Assembly: GCA_012295275.1 (NCBI GenBank)
Contig: CM022665.1
Location: forward strand, 4,325,167 to 4,389,166
Source: Chrysomallon squamiferum
Lineage: Eukaryota; Mollusca; Gastropoda; Neomphalida; Peltospiridae
Direction: 5' to 3'
DNA: 64,000 nt
Shown here: positions 12,954 to 26,303 of the stretch, piece by piece
How positions within the stretch are numbered: the stretch's first letter is position 1
How the letters are laid out: every line of letters begins with the position of its first letter
The notes under the pieces: generated by a model
The model's database searches: none
Seen by the model: only the letters and a program-made list of their open reading frames with translations
What the model was told of the DNA's origin: nothing
Position numbers and translations under genes: made by a program

Positions 12954-14190
12954 ACATACGTATAATTATTAGAACCATCCTAACTGCACGACATACATAT
13001 ATATCATGCATATTTTATTAATAAACACTGATCATAAAAACAAAAATATGACAATGATCGAAAATGCTGCACACACACAAACTATTCAACGGAACATTTC
13101 TGAAGTCAGAATCGCCTTCGAGTTAGGCATCAATCGTATATTGGTTTTTACAAATTTAACAGCTTGCTTTTATTTGGTATCTTTAAACTAAGTTTTATCC
13201 ACTTTTTTTTTCTTCTTTTTTCCCCTTTTCATTTAGAGACGTGAAAGAAACTAAGTTCCATAAATACAAGCTTTAGTCTATCCAATTTAATAAACATTTT
13301 TAATCTAATCCAGGTGTTTCGATAAATACGCTAATAATATAAACAGACGTATCCACTTCACAGCGTGTTTTCACACTTCGGGTTTAAAAGCTACGTTTCA
13401 TCCATTTTTGAATCCGTATTTGTTTCGATCGTGACGTGTAATGCTAATAGTTTGTTGTTATTGCGACTACAACTTGAATGCATTTTTCTTTTAATTTAAT
13501 TTAATTTTTTTTTTTTAAATCCTTTTTAGGAAGCAACAGTGGACGAAAATCTTCGCGATTTTATAGTTATTCAGTAATATTGGTTTTGAAATAATTGACA
13601 AGGAGTCATTAATAAGAACAAGATTCCTCTCTTGTTTTCCACGCGTCATAAACGTGCGCATCAATATAAATTGGTTCTGTTTGGTTTCTAAGGGCAGACC
13701 ATTTTTCAAGTTGATGTAATTGGTCACTTGTTTTTGGTATTGGTTCTGGGCCTTGGAGATACGATGAGAAAGACAGGAAAAGTATTGGAACATCTCTTGT
13801 AAGATAATTGTGTTTTTTCAAGGTCATTGTGGATTAAGACCCTCGATGTGCTTTATCTTTTGCTTAAAAGGTGTCTGAAATATCTATTAGCAGGCGGACA
13901 TCTGCAAATAGCGATATTTTTTTTTTTTTTTTTTATTTTTATATTTCCATTAAATACGTAAAAAAAAACCTTTATAGTGAATTTTAAAAATAATACTTTG
14001 ACATGCCATTATTTAACAATTCTCTTTCCTCTAAATTCAGTGATTAGCCAAATGACGAGCAATGTAAAACATATTATTAAAGAAGATTAACGGTACTGAT
14101 AACCCCTTAAAAGTATCATCGAAAAGTGAATTTTACAAATAGCCTACTTATAAACGTTACACTTTTATGTTCAGAGAAACTGTGCACCAC

Positions 14191-14264
<74 letters not shown>
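14191..14264 (+). repeat. (GA)~36 microsatellite
   Basis: GA run with one GACA interruption at about 14,216. Confidence 0.97.
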
Positions 14265-14268
<4 letters not shown>

Positions 14269-16095
14269 CACAAAGAAAACAACTAACTTCTTTAAAAAAA
14301 TTGAATAATTCAGAGAAGTGACCTAGATTATATATTTTATATTTTTTAGTTGTTATTTCCTTCCAGGAAGCTTGTTAAAATTTTAAGCGGTCTGTCGCAA
14401 TGTGAAGATATTTGACAGATAAAGAGGCTTCACATCTTGCTTTTTTTTTTATTCTGTATCTGATGTAGTAGACTTATTATGAACTAAATGTTCTAGATGA
14501 CATTCAGTTCTTTTTTATCCAGTTAGATTAGAAATACTCATAATCCAGTTACCACTGAATCTACTGGTGAAGTACATCTTCTCTCAATCTATCATTTCAT
14601 AATAAACAGGTTACGAATGGGAACAGGATCGTAAATGCAGTGTTCAGTTGTAAATATCAAATCTTGTGTCGCATCCTCATCTGGCTTGTATTAAAAGTTT
14701 GTAAGTTGCTTCAGGTTTCACATACAGCAGAATCAATCCGTATCAGTGAATCGGTTGAGGTATATCCATCCCAGTCAACGTTTGTCAGTGGTTGATCGAA
14801 GTATATGTATGTGCTTATCGTATGTTTTGTTCAGATTAACCATTAACAGTAAAATGTGTTAATTATATTAAACCATCCATTCGCTCGTTCGTTATTTAAT
14901 GAATTAGATCATTCGTTCTAGTCAGATAGTTAATTGCAGAGATATAAATCCATATACTGAGTATTTTCTGCACACAGCTTAAAACATTTTAATGTTAGCC
15001 CAACATTGACAAGAGCTCGCTGTGATAAATATATTAAAACTTTCCTAGCACAGATCACTCACAAATGTTACAAGTATATCTAGCTATACTTACTTCATAC
15101 TTCACATAAACCAGTGACATAACCTGTTGTTCAGCTATCTTCAAGCCTTACTAAACACTTTTCTGACTGTCGCATATTAAAACATATATATATATATATC
15201 TGTATATACGTGAAGAGATACTCACAGACACAAGCACAAGTACACACCTAACGCTTCATTTCACATAACTCAGTAAGACAATATCCGTCAGTTTTGCATT
15301 TATAGAAAGTAGAGTTTCCTTGGAACGATCGATCCTAAGACCTCTCGCGTCTCAGCACCAGAAGAACTACAACAGGAGATGAACCCGCCTCTACAGAGTC
15401 TGAGTAGGAAACTTTAATTAAACATAAGAAAAATGCGCATTGTAGATTTTAGAAAATTCAATTATTTCAAGCTTATTTGATGGATGGGACGAGCAATTAC
15501 TGGTTGTAATTGGATTTTACAGCCGGTAAGTCGTTTAGAGTGAAATTCGCAAATGAAATGAATTGTGATGATAACGGTAATCGTTATAATACACAGTAGG
15601 TCCAAATTAGCCAGGGCGGTGACTTGGGGGTGAACATTTACATTTTGTCTGGGTTGGATCTTTTGAAAGAAATGTTTGCTTGTTAGGAGGAGCAGTGAAT
15701 CCATACGTGAAAATATAGCTAAATCTGTTATCAGAAGTAAAATGGTTCACTTGTTTTAGCAAGACAACAATGACCACAGGGCTGAAGATGTGTTAATGAA
15801 ATCTTGACAAAATGAGAACCTCTCCCACCCCAGACAACATTCATAAACTCCCTAGCTAATACCTTCTCGTATGAGGTGAATCTGCATTAAACAATAACAG
15901 CAAAGAACTGAGAGATATCGTAAAGAAATAAGATAAATAAATGTATCAAAACCGATGTTTAAAAGGCTGCAGCGATCTCGATGCTAGAAGAGTTGTAACA
16001 TCTTACTTTTGGCGTATGTAAGAACATATTTCAAAACTGTTGACTGACTCATCCAACGAAAGTATTATTTCTTAACTGTAAAGAAAGACAGAGAG

Positions 16096-16118
16096 AAAAA
16101 AAAAAAAAAAAAAAAAAA
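16096..16118 (+). repeat. Poly-A tract (23)
   Basis: Uninterrupted A-run; one of a strongly strand-biased set. Confidence 0.95.
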
Positions 16119-16854
16119 GAAGAAGGAGGAAATGAAATCTAAAATGTCCAGGAATTTCATAATTTCTACAACGTTATATGTTCTCAATTTTATTTAAAGT
16201 TTAAAAATTCATGTTTTTCTTAGTTTTATTGATATATTTCTTAAAAAAAAAAGCTAGATCAATACTTTACTAAACCCTCAGAATTTATTTAATTTTCATT
16301 TTCAAAGGCGTCTCCTCTTTTATTCATTCCTTGAATTCTTATACTAATTTATTAAATCTTTTCTTACTTTTTTTAAACCCCCAAGATTTAATAAGGTTCT
16401 CCTTATTGAATCTCAGTTCATTAAGCTATTGTACTCAATACCTTTATCATTGTTAAAACCGGTTCAAGTATTTTTAATACTAGGGGGGAAAAAAAAACTT
16501 CTTTTGTTTGATACGGTTCATTAACAATGCAGTCTTCTTCGACGTTGATTTTACAATCAGTTCATACGGTTTAGTTTTCTTACAGTTATTATTACTGCTA
16601 CTGTTTCGTTAGGGAAATGACAAAAAATTCAATATGAAATAGCATTCAGGTTTTAAGTATTTGTACTTAAGGAAATATATTGCATTATATCGCACGGTAA
16701 ATCTATTTTTTGAAAAGGAATTTTCTTTCCATGTTGCAATATAAATTAAGCAAATCTCTTATCATCTCTTTATGTTTGTTTTTTTTTTTTTTTTATGGTA
16801 ATGTTTTATTTATCGGACACTTTTAAAATGTTTTGTTTAATTTAAAATTTGTTC

Positions 16855-17022
16855 GTGTGTGTGTGTGTGTTGCTTTGTATATTTATATGCACGTGTTCGA
16901 GCATAATACACATACATAAACATTCATACATACATACATACAAAGAGAGAGAGAATGAGAGAGAAAGAGAAATAGAGAGAATGAGAGAGAGAGAGAGAGA
17001 GAGAGGTGTGTGTGTGTGTGTG
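16855..17022 (+). repeat. GT / CATA / GA / GT compound repeat
   Basis: (GT)n near 16,855, CATACATACATACATA near 16,925-16,940, interrupted GA to 17,005, then (GT)~9. Confidence 0.9.
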
Positions 17023-17426
17023 TTTAATGATCCATTTGCAACACTTAGTGATTTGCTTGATGTTAGGATTCGCCTTTATGTGTTCGGAACAGACAAGTCT
17101 GCAAAAATGAGTGATTCTGTGGTTTCAAACAATTCAAATCCCCTACTCAAGGGTATAAAGTAATTACCAAGCAAGAAATCCTAGATCTGTTTTTAAAGCC
17201 AGATGCGGTCTCATTCATCAAAATGTGGAAATGAAATATATGTTCCACCTTCCCCTGGGTGAAACATCAAATTTCATGATGTTATTGATTTTTGCCCAAT
17301 TCTTTACCTTGTTCTTATTTAAAGAACAAAAAAGTTCTCAATTCATCATATGTTTTTTTTTTCCCTGATGTAATAAGCGGAACTATAGACAAAAAGAAGG
17401 AAACAGAATAGAAAAGAGAAGACGCC

Positions 17427-17450
17427 AAAAAAAAAAAAAAAAAAAAAAAA

Positions 17451-17482
<32 letters not shown>
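17427..17482 (+). repeat. Double poly-A tract (24 + 29)
   Basis: Two A-runs separated by TAT. Confidence 0.95.
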
Positions 17483-17490
<8 letters not shown>

Positions 17491-18213
17491 TATGTGATTC
17501 CAAACAAGAAAACATAAGTAAAGAAAATAATATAATAAACCCAGATGCACCAAACATTAAAATTTAATAAATATATATCATTCTGAAATATGGTATAAAA
17601 TATTTCAAACACAAAGCGAGGGAAACTATATTCTTTCTACGTACTGACTACACACCGACATTATGAGATAAGGTGTAGCTATTAACAACGTTAAATTTAC
17701 TTCTTTATATAGATTATATACGAGTATGGGCAATTAGCTGATTTGAAGCATTACTATAATTATAATAATTCGAAGGCCGCGAGAATTCAAAAAGAAAAAT
17801 TTAGGGAAAAAAGTAAAAGGGGGTAAAATGGTATTATCAGAGAGCGATAATTATACACAATTGGCTGTTGACAAGTTTCAGGCGGTCGTTCCAAAGTTGG
17901 TTGGTCTGCACTAAAATGTGTGTTCAGTGATTATCGAGAGCAGATGTGCTATCATAAACCAATCAATTATCACATCGACTGCTTTTGGGCGGCATCGGTC
18001 AACAGTTTAATAGATCGACTGGGGCCTAGAGAATACCGATAAGTGGTCACATCATCATATTTGCCACCATTTCTGCTTCCATGTTATGTGACACTATAAA
18101 CAAAATTAGAGTAAATGCAATTTTGTTTTCTTCTTCTTATTTTTGTTTTCTTCCTTAAATGACGATGACAATGACGGTGGTAATTGGTAGTAGTAGCAGA
18201 ATTAGTGAAAGTG

Positions 18214-18246
<33 letters not shown>
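18214..18246 (+). repeat. Poly-A tract (33)
   Basis: Uninterrupted A-run. Confidence 0.95.
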
Positions 18247-18248
<2 letters not shown>

Positions 18249-18479
18249 ATATTTGTTTTGTATAAAAACCGTTCAATATATTTTAAGATTGATGGTCATT
18301 AGATGTCAGCTTTATTATTATTTTTTTTTTATATTATTAAAGAGGAAACCTACTTTGGTCAGTTGGATTCTGTTATTGGTTAACATAGCACGAGATCTCT
18401 TATATGCACTACTAAGTGAACAGCGAAGAAAATGTAACGGCATTTGATGAACAAACAATGAAACATTAGCTGGAGCAAG

Positions 18480-18735
18480 AAATGGAAATAATAGTTCTAG
18501 TTCTAGTAGTAGTAGGCCTAATAGCAGCAGCAACAGCAACAACAACAGTAGTAGCAATAACAGTAGTGGTAGCAGTATTAGCATTAATAGTTCTGCATGT
18601 AGACGTTACAGTAATAGAAATGGCAGCCATAATAATATTACCCGTAGAAGTAATAGTAGTAGTAATATTAGTAGTAATAGCAGCAATATTAATATTAGTA
18701 GTAGAAGTGATAGTAGAAGTAGTGATAACAGCGGT
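18480..18735 (+). repeat. Degenerate AGT/AAT/AGC trinucleotide region
   Basis: About 85 triplets, mostly AGT, AAT, AGC and AAC, heavily mutated but still triplet-phased. This keeps several frames open on both strands; one plus frame (18,451-18,777) reads as Ser/Asn-rich. Confidence 0.9.
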
Positions 18736-19126
18736 TTTTGTAGTTTTTCACTTGTTATAATCTTCGTAAAACTGTAAAATGATCTGCACAGGTTAAGTTG
18801 GCGGTATTTTCTAAACTGATTCGTCAGAAAGTACAAAATCAGAATATCTGGGATAATTATATTAAAGTTTCAAATAACCGATTTTTTCTTTTCCTTTCAT
18901 TAGAGCTAGGACATCGATTTTCTTCTCAGAAATGGCGTGCTTGATTGGACAGCCGAAACAAAAGCAAATTAATTATTTTTGATACAGACTTCTTAAACTG
19001 CAGCGAAGTATTTCTTGTTCAGAATCTCGGAACGAAATTAAAAGAATGAAAGTAAAAACAAGAATTGAAAAAACTTAAAACAAACAACACAGGAACGAAA
19101 GAACTAGCAAAGATAAAAAGAAAAAG

Positions 19127-19151
19127 AAAAAAAAAAAAAAAAAAAAAAAAA
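19127..19151 (+). repeat. Poly-A tract (25)
   Basis: Uninterrupted A-run in an A-rich, AAAAG-bearing stretch (19,075-19,290). Confidence 0.95.
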
Positions 19152-20138
19152 GAAAGAAAAAGATGAAAAGCAACAACAAAAACAAAACAAAGAAAAATGT
19201 CACAACTCCCCCCAAAAAAAAACCAAACAACAAACAAACAACAGAAAGAAAAGAAAAGAAAAGAAAAGAAAGAAAGAAAAAAATAGAAAATCTAAAATTT
19301 ACGAGAATAAATGAGAAACAAGATAATTTTATTATTCGGAATTCGGTTTTATCCATTCTAATCGATCATTTGCAATTAGGCGTTTGGATCAAACTAATTT
19401 AATTAATTTGATTGTCATGTAAGAATAATGAAATTTGAAATTTCTAGCATTTGAAAGTAAAAAAAAAAAACTTGGAATAAAATTCTTTGAAAATACACAA
19501 AATGTTAACTAATGCTTTAAAATTAAGTTCAGCAGCCCCTACAAACCAAATCATACATGAAAAATCCTTCCAGCAACAAACTGAAGTAAATTTGTATTTG
19601 ACAGCCAGATTCAACCACAAATAAATGAGAAGTAATAACTCCAGAAGTAACAGGTAGAGGACAGACAATACAGATTAGACCATAGCAACCACAGACAAGG
19701 AAAAAATAACAACAAAACCTTTTTTTTTAAAAACCCATTATAGTTCTTTCTCTACAAATAAATAGTGAAATAACTAATTTATATATTTCGCCACTTCGAA
19801 TATGACATAAACTGGATTTAAAAAAGAAGAAGAAGAAAAAGAAGACGAAGGTGTAGAAGAAGAAAAAAATCATGATAAGACCTTTAAATACATGGATCCA
19901 TAAAAGTTCACAGAGAATTAATTCTATTTGATCATGTTTGAACGCAGAAAGTATCAGAATAATGTTGTAAAAATGTTTATCGCTCAAACCACTCAGTTTC
20001 ACGCTTGTACGCTCTTGTTTAAAACCGCTTTCCTTTTCCTTCATTACATCAGTCTTGAAATCACTTTAAATTACATTCATGGAGTAAATTATGTTAGCAT
20101 GTTTCCATGTTTCTAAGAAAAAGAAGTAGAAGAAAGAA

Positions 20139-20141
<3 letters not shown>

Positions 20142-20174
<33 letters not shown>

Positions 20175-20250
20175 ATAATAATAATAATAATAAAAAATAA
20201 ATAAATAATAAAATAAAAAAATAAAAAATACAATAATAAAAAATAAGCCC
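20142..20250 (+). repeat. Poly-A (31) plus AAT/AAAT tract
   Basis: An A-run followed by (AAT)~7 and AAATA-type repeats. Confidence 0.95.
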
Positions 20251-20399
20251 CGAAGGGTAGAGTGACCTTTTAGCTCCCCTTATTAATTTTTGCCTTCTCT
20301 TTTCATTTAAAATAAATCTCTGTTTTCCCCTTGAAAGCACATTCAATATGCGCAACAGAGACTAAAGCAATTTTTACTAAATCCCTGGATTCACACTTG

Positions 20400-20580
20400 T
20401 AAAGAAGAAGAAGAAGACTGGGAAGAGAGAAAAAAGAAACAGAGAAACAAGAACAGAATGAGAAAAAGAAGAGGTAAAAAAAAAAAAAAAAAAAAAAAGA
20501 TGAAGCAGTAGAGAAAGGAGAAGAAAAGAAAAAGAAGCAGAAGAAAAATAGGAAGAGAAAGAAGAAGACGAAGAAGACAA
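20400..20580 (+). repeat. Polypurine GAA-rich tract with poly-A (23)
   Basis: Almost all A/G on the plus strand (AAGAAGAAGAAGAAG and similar), with an A-run at 20,476-20,498. Confidence 0.9.
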
Positions 20581-21266
20581 AACGGTCAGCAGGAGAAACC
20601 TGAAGGACGATACTATGCAATGTTTTGGACATTTACGTGATTGTTTTCATGTAATCGGAAACGAAGTCGAAGAATCCATATTGAAATGACAGTTGAATAT
20701 ATTCCAATCATTCTGGTCATCGATTTGTAAATTAGATTTCTAGAAATAATTTTCGCTGATTCTCCGCTTGGCATTTATTTTGTTCGACAAAAATCAGCCT
20801 TATATAGGACTTGCTAGTTGCAAAATCAAATTATCGCCTTTAGCATTATTCAAATACAATCAACGAAATATCGCTTTCCAAAATATGTAAAATTCTAATA
20901 CATTAAGGCTAAAACCTTTTGACAGTTTGGTAAAAGCCGTTGAGTGTAAGCTTTTTCGATAAAAATTTAATTAAAGAAATAAAGGGAATGCTTAATGAAT
21001 CAGTAGCGGACGTTTGTGTGACGTCAGTTTAAAAGAAAATGCCAAATATATAGATAACTTAAATTTCTTTGATTATTATTTTTTTTTGTTCTCAAATGTT
21101 CAATACTTTATTAAATAAATTCCTCGAGTGTGGTTTGAAGATGTAGATTTAGCTCTCTGTTAAATCTAATATTGTCTTCATTAACAAACAAGTAATATTT
21201 CATCACTTTGAGACAGGGATGGCGTATTTAAACTTTATAATTTAATAAATTCCCAGACTCATTATA

Positions 21267-21950
21267 GCTGCTGTTAAATCATCGGTTTGGGACTCAGTAT
21301 CGCTGATGTTAAATAATCGATTTGGGACTCAGTATCGCTGATGTTAAATCATCGATTTGGGACTCAGTATCGCTGATGTTAAATCATCGGTTTGGGACTC
21401 AGTATCGCTGCTGTTAAATCATCGATTTGGGACTCAGTACCGCTGCTGTTAAATCATCGGTTTGGGACTCAGTATCGCTGCTGTTAAATCATCGATTTGG
21501 GACTCAGTATCGCTGCTGTTAAATCATCGGTTTGGGACTCAGTATCGCTGATGTTAAATCATCGATTTGGAACTCAGTATCGCTGCTGTTAAATCATCGG
21601 TTTGGGACTCAGTATCGCTGATGTTAAATCATCGATTTGGAACTCAGTACCGCTGCTGTTAAATCATCGGTTTGGGACTCAGTATCGCCGCTGTTAAATC
21701 ATCGATTTGGGACTCAGTACCGCTGCTGTTAAATCATCGGTTTGGGACTCAGTATCGCTGATGTTAAATCATCGATTTGGGACTCAGTACCGCTGCTGTT
21801 AAATCATCGGTTTGGGACTCAGTATCGCTGATGTTAAATCATCGATTTGGGACTCAGTATCGCCGCTGTTAAATAATCGATTTGGGACTAAGAATCGCCG
21901 CTGTTAAATCATCGATTTGGGACTAAGTATCGCCGCTGTTAAATCATCGA
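21267..21950 (+). repeat. 35-bp satellite with 70-bp higher-order structure, 19.5 copies
   Basis: A perfectly regular 35-bp unit runs without a single indel for 19 full copies plus 19 bases. Its parts are GCTGCTGTTAAATCATCGG then TTTGGGACTCAGTATC. Two unit types differ mainly at one position: ATCGG (type G) or ATCGA (type A). Units 4 to 17 alternate G/A strictly, giving seven 70-bp dimers. Units 2-3 and the last three are all type A. The CC variant near the unit end and the AACTC variant occur only in A units. Flanks are unrelated unique DNA. Confidence 0.97.
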
Positions 21951-24142
21951 CCTAAAGATTTTCATGCAGTTGAATCGTTTCTTGACCTCAAGAACTAAAT
22001 GGGAAGATGAAAAATCTCTATGCTTTATTTTTTCTATAGCAGTCTATCAACACACTAATGCTACACTGGCTTCCCAGCAAACAACTGACATAATCAAAAG
22101 GTAACCACAACTTTATGGTTTGGTTTTATTTTGGTTATTAAAACAAATTATGACCAAGGCTTCTAAACCAAGACAGAAGTGCTTGAACCGTAACTGAATA
22201 TAAACACTAGATGAATTACATATAAATAAGTAATTGTTAATAAATGAAGATGGGAGAAAAACCCTCGTTTAACATCTTTAAATTTTCCGAACGAGCTTTT
22301 TATTCACGGAATATCGAAACTGCAGTTGTTCTTCATCACGTTAGCCTTTACAGTTTCTATCTTGAATTATTCGAAATTAATTTCGCAAAATCACGACTTC
22401 CGATACGGTTAAAATAATTTGCGTCAGAACTTCATTAGGCTACCTACAGTCAACTGTTATTATTACCTCGTTAAAACCGTCTACACAGAAATCGTTTTAA
22501 AGAAGATTTTTCACGAAGCGATCTGTCGCACTGGGTAAAAGATGATGTTCTTTCTTCTTTTTTTTTAATTTGAAAATTTAGTTTTGTTATCGATCATCCG
22601 GGAACACCAACGTTTTAGTAATTATGCAGCGAACGAAAGTTCGATATTGCAAAACAGAATCCATTAACTGAGGCTGATTTGGATGCGAAACATTAGCCAT
22701 CGTATTTGATGTGAAATCAGGTAACCGGCTTTAAGTAAGTAAGTAATTGAAATGTGCTGTTATCTGACCACCATTGCGAGTAAACTTAATACCTTAATTT
22801 TCTAACATCATTGTTTGCTATTGTTTTATTGTTTAGTTTTATATGACGAAATTTAAAATGTTATGAAGCAAACAGGTAATAACAAATTGTGGATAAATCC
22901 AAATAGATCATGTCAAACCATTATAAAAGACAAATTGGTTATGTCGAATGATGTTTAGAGACAAAAATAAAAACCAGTAATGCATTGCAGTTTCAAACCG
23001 TACTCATTTTGTGGATTACGTAATGTTTCAAACTGGCGAATACCAAAGATGGCGAGTGTTTAGCTGAAATTTTTCTGAATATTGGAAGTCATCTCTAACT
23101 TATCGACCCATCCAAGTAATCCATACAATTTCCCGCTGACAAATGTAATCTGTAAACATTTTAGAAATTATTTATTGTAGATTCTAGACAAAATGTAAAA
23201 CTGTTCAAGAGTGCGTTGAAGAAAGCAGAGATATAAAAATTTATATTTATTTCAACCTTCAAAAATATCTTCCATTAGATAAAAAAAACTCATATCTTTT
23301 TTTGTTTGTTTTTCGTTTCCTATTTTTTCCTCTGTGAATGTGTTTTATTTGGGATGGTAGTATTAAGACCAGTAATGTCAACACATTAAAACTGTGTATT
23401 ATTTGGGTTTGTAATAATATCCGTGAATTAAACCAATGTGTTCTAGGAGAGTATTATTCACACAACTAACATGCATAAACAAAACAGTATGTTTAATCTG
23501 GATCCATTTTGTTAACATACCTCGAAATATCCATAAGTTAAAACAACATTTTCTCTTTGATGTATTTTATCAGCTTTTTAATAAACAATGTATTATATCC
23601 GATGTAATACTATCTGCATAACTAATATCTTTAAATTAAAATCGTGTTGTGATACCCTAATTTCTGCTGTTAATGGTTAAAAACAGGCGACGTATGAGAA
23701 TCAGAAACGACTTCCTTTCTGCTTGAGACAATAACCAATATTTGCTGAAATAGTTCGTGAGATAATCGGACATAAACCGCGAAACAATACTGAGTTGGAC
23801 TGCTAATATCAGATAAACAATCGTCACAAATCCAAATAAAATACGCTTCGTCGTGAGGCAGCAATTAGATGACTGTAAATATAACGTATTGATCCAACCA
23901 AATGCGCGTTCTGTGACTCGGAATGAACTGAATGGTCGACAAACCTCGCCGATATGGCGGACATTAACGAAATGGTATTAACAGTATTTGCAAAACAGTC
24001 TGGGTCTGGATGTCTCTATCATTTGCACATCACGAAGACAATTCAGCCTCTGATTCTATTTTTAACTTAGACGAAGAAGCAAACTCATTAAATAATGAAA
24101 ATAATAATAATAATAATATCCAAAACAAATTTACAAAACAAC

Positions 24143-24190
24143 CCCCCCCCCAAAAAAAAAAAAAAAAAAAAAAAAAAAATAATAATAATA
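24143..24190 (+). repeat. Poly-C / poly-A junction
   Basis: About ten C, then about 27 A, then AAT triplets. Confidence 0.95.
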
Positions 24191-24529
24191 TTAATAAAAA
24201 ATTAAATACATAAAAAATAAATAAACGACAATTATAAAAATAAAAAAAGCGGCCATGATGGAATATCTGTTTTATTAGAGACAAATTTATCTCTCGCCTT
24301 TTAACTCCTATTTCATATTTTGTTTCTTGTTACTGTATGCTAGTTTCTTTCTTTCTCTTTTTTTCTGTTTTCGCAGTGAAATTAAGTTTACAACACCCAG
24401 TTGTCGTAGGACTTGAAAGCTAGTAAACTTTGTTCTTTAACGATTTCACTGAATAAAATGGAAGACCAGTATGAAAATGGAACATCATCATATATCATCA
24501 TGATGGTGACTAATAAAAATAGTTGTACA

Positions 24530-24562
<33 letters not shown>

Positions 24563-24720
24563 GCTACTGCTACAACTACTACTACTAATAACAACAACAA
24601 CTAGTAATAATAATAACAACAGTAATTGTAGTATTATTAGTAGTTGTGGTAGTCTTATTATTATTAGTAGTAGTAATAGTAGCAGTAGTAGTAGAAATAG
24701 TAGTAACTGTAACAGCACGT
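24530..24720 (+). repeat. ACT/AAC/AGT trinucleotide block
   Basis: (ACT)~10, then ACA/AAC triplets, then degenerate TAG/AGT triplets, including CAGTAGTAGTAGAAATAG. Confidence 0.9.
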
Positions 24721-25564
24721 TTAATGTTTGTATTAATAGTAATAATGGTATCAATGTTGATGGTAATGACGATAACGCAAATATGAATAAATTCATGAAA
24801 AACTATCTGAATGCAAATCTCTTCAAAACATTATTTGTTAATTAGTTTCAATTATCTGAACTTGAAAACGAATCAAGGAATGAAATAATATAACAGATCA
24901 TATTACTGTAGCGAGATAAACAAATGAACCAGGTAAATTCTTGGGATTAAGGCCAACAGAAATCTTTATCAAACTAATCGTCATTACAGTTTATAAGTTT
25001 GTTGAATCTTGCATATTAACAGACAGTCCACGATCATTTCGAGCGTTTGTGACTGATGACAGTTTTAGCGCATCTCTTGCATTATTCATTTTATTACATA
25101 ACACAGCCGGTACTATTGTCAGTTTGCACTTTTTAAATGAGATTTTAAATAATTTATCTCTAACAGTTTCTACCGGAGTTCATAAATTAATAAACAGAAG
25201 GGAAAGGAAATTGGTTTTTATTTTTTTCTGTCACGTTTTCTTAGAAAAATGAAAAATAAAAATGGCTGCGAAATTTGCCAGGAGACTTCAGTATAGGGTT
25301 CCAGCCTGCTGGGAAAAACAATATAATAATACAAACAAAAAAAAAGAAAGAAAAATCAAGACGAATAAAAAGAAGTAGATTAAAAAAGGAAAATATCTCG
25401 TCATTTGCTTGGCTGATATTCATCAATTTACAGGTGCAACATCGATTGCCTAAAATTAGTCGGTCTATAATTTACCAATTAGGCAAATACTTTTTGCTTA
25501 TTTTCTTCATCTTCTTACTTTGTTGAAAAGGTCAAATGAGGAAATCGATTAAGAGGCTGTATCA

Positions 25565-25590
25565 AAAAAAAAAAAAAAAAAAAAAAAAAA
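25565..25590 (+). repeat. Poly-A tract (~26)
   Basis: Uninterrupted A-run. Confidence 0.95.
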
Positions 25591-26285
25591 GATTTTGAAT
25601 TAGCATTACTGTAATTTATTACCGCAAAAAAGTCAAGAAAAACGGAGTTATTTCAAGTTATCTTTAGCTACTTAAACTGTACCAACGGGCATTAAGAACA
25701 GCTAAAATAAATGCATTTTATATAATTTCGGATGATTTTCTTTTGCCTCCTGGTTTCCATTTACGTGCTCATAATAAAGGATGACAAGAAAATAACAAAT
25801 GTCGAGGTTGTTGACCATTTGTGTTGGTAACGTCATCACTGTTCGAAGAAACTGAAAACTATTCCTGACAAGCGGTAAATACCTGCCTCTGTTGTAATCA
25901 TTTACTAATTGTGCCATATATTTTTTTTTTTCTTCTAATTTCTATTTACGAAAAGACGTCAGGATAAAATAAGAAAATATCGGCAATTTTTGCGTTGTCG
26001 TGCTTATTATTTCATCGTTATCTTTCGTTGTTAGTCAACAATAAAAATAACCTTGAAGTATTAAAAATCTGTAGAAAAAAAAGAAAGAAAAAGAAGTCGA
26101 CGTCGAAGAAAATCGGTTCAAAAAAGTTAATCACTTATTCATTTAACGAGCGTCAGAACAGTCCTGATTGTAGCTGGTGGAAAATCAGACGTTTCACTGG
26201 TTCGTGGTCGTAGACGTTCACAGGTGCTCGATCTTGCCAGACGACGTATACCCCGGAGAATACAGCATTAGCTGAAACAGTTCTG

Positions 26286-26303
26286 AGACACATTAATGTG
26301 TCT
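26286..26303. repeat. 18-bp perfect palindrome
   Basis: AGACACATTAATGTGTCT reads the same on both strands, without a spacer. It lies within a slightly GC-richer stretch (26,140-26,340) that differs in texture from the poly-A DNA beside it. Confidence 0.9.

Larger units (their letters stand above)
12954..21266. other. Intergenic stretch, no supported gene
   Basis: CpG content is normal, GC slightly higher than to the left. It contains (GA)n, poly-A and degenerate trinucleotide tracts, listed separately. Two overlapping minus-strand frames at 13,515-13,827 (92 and 72 codons) and a minus frame at 15,462-15,704 are open but carry no recognisable motif. I see no tRNA, rRNA or conserved exon. Confidence 0.6.

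Noticed and set aside
15434-15528. Possible plus-strand exon ending in CCG|GTAAGT
   Set aside because: The donor is good but the acceptor side lacks a pyrimidine tract and no partner exon is visible.
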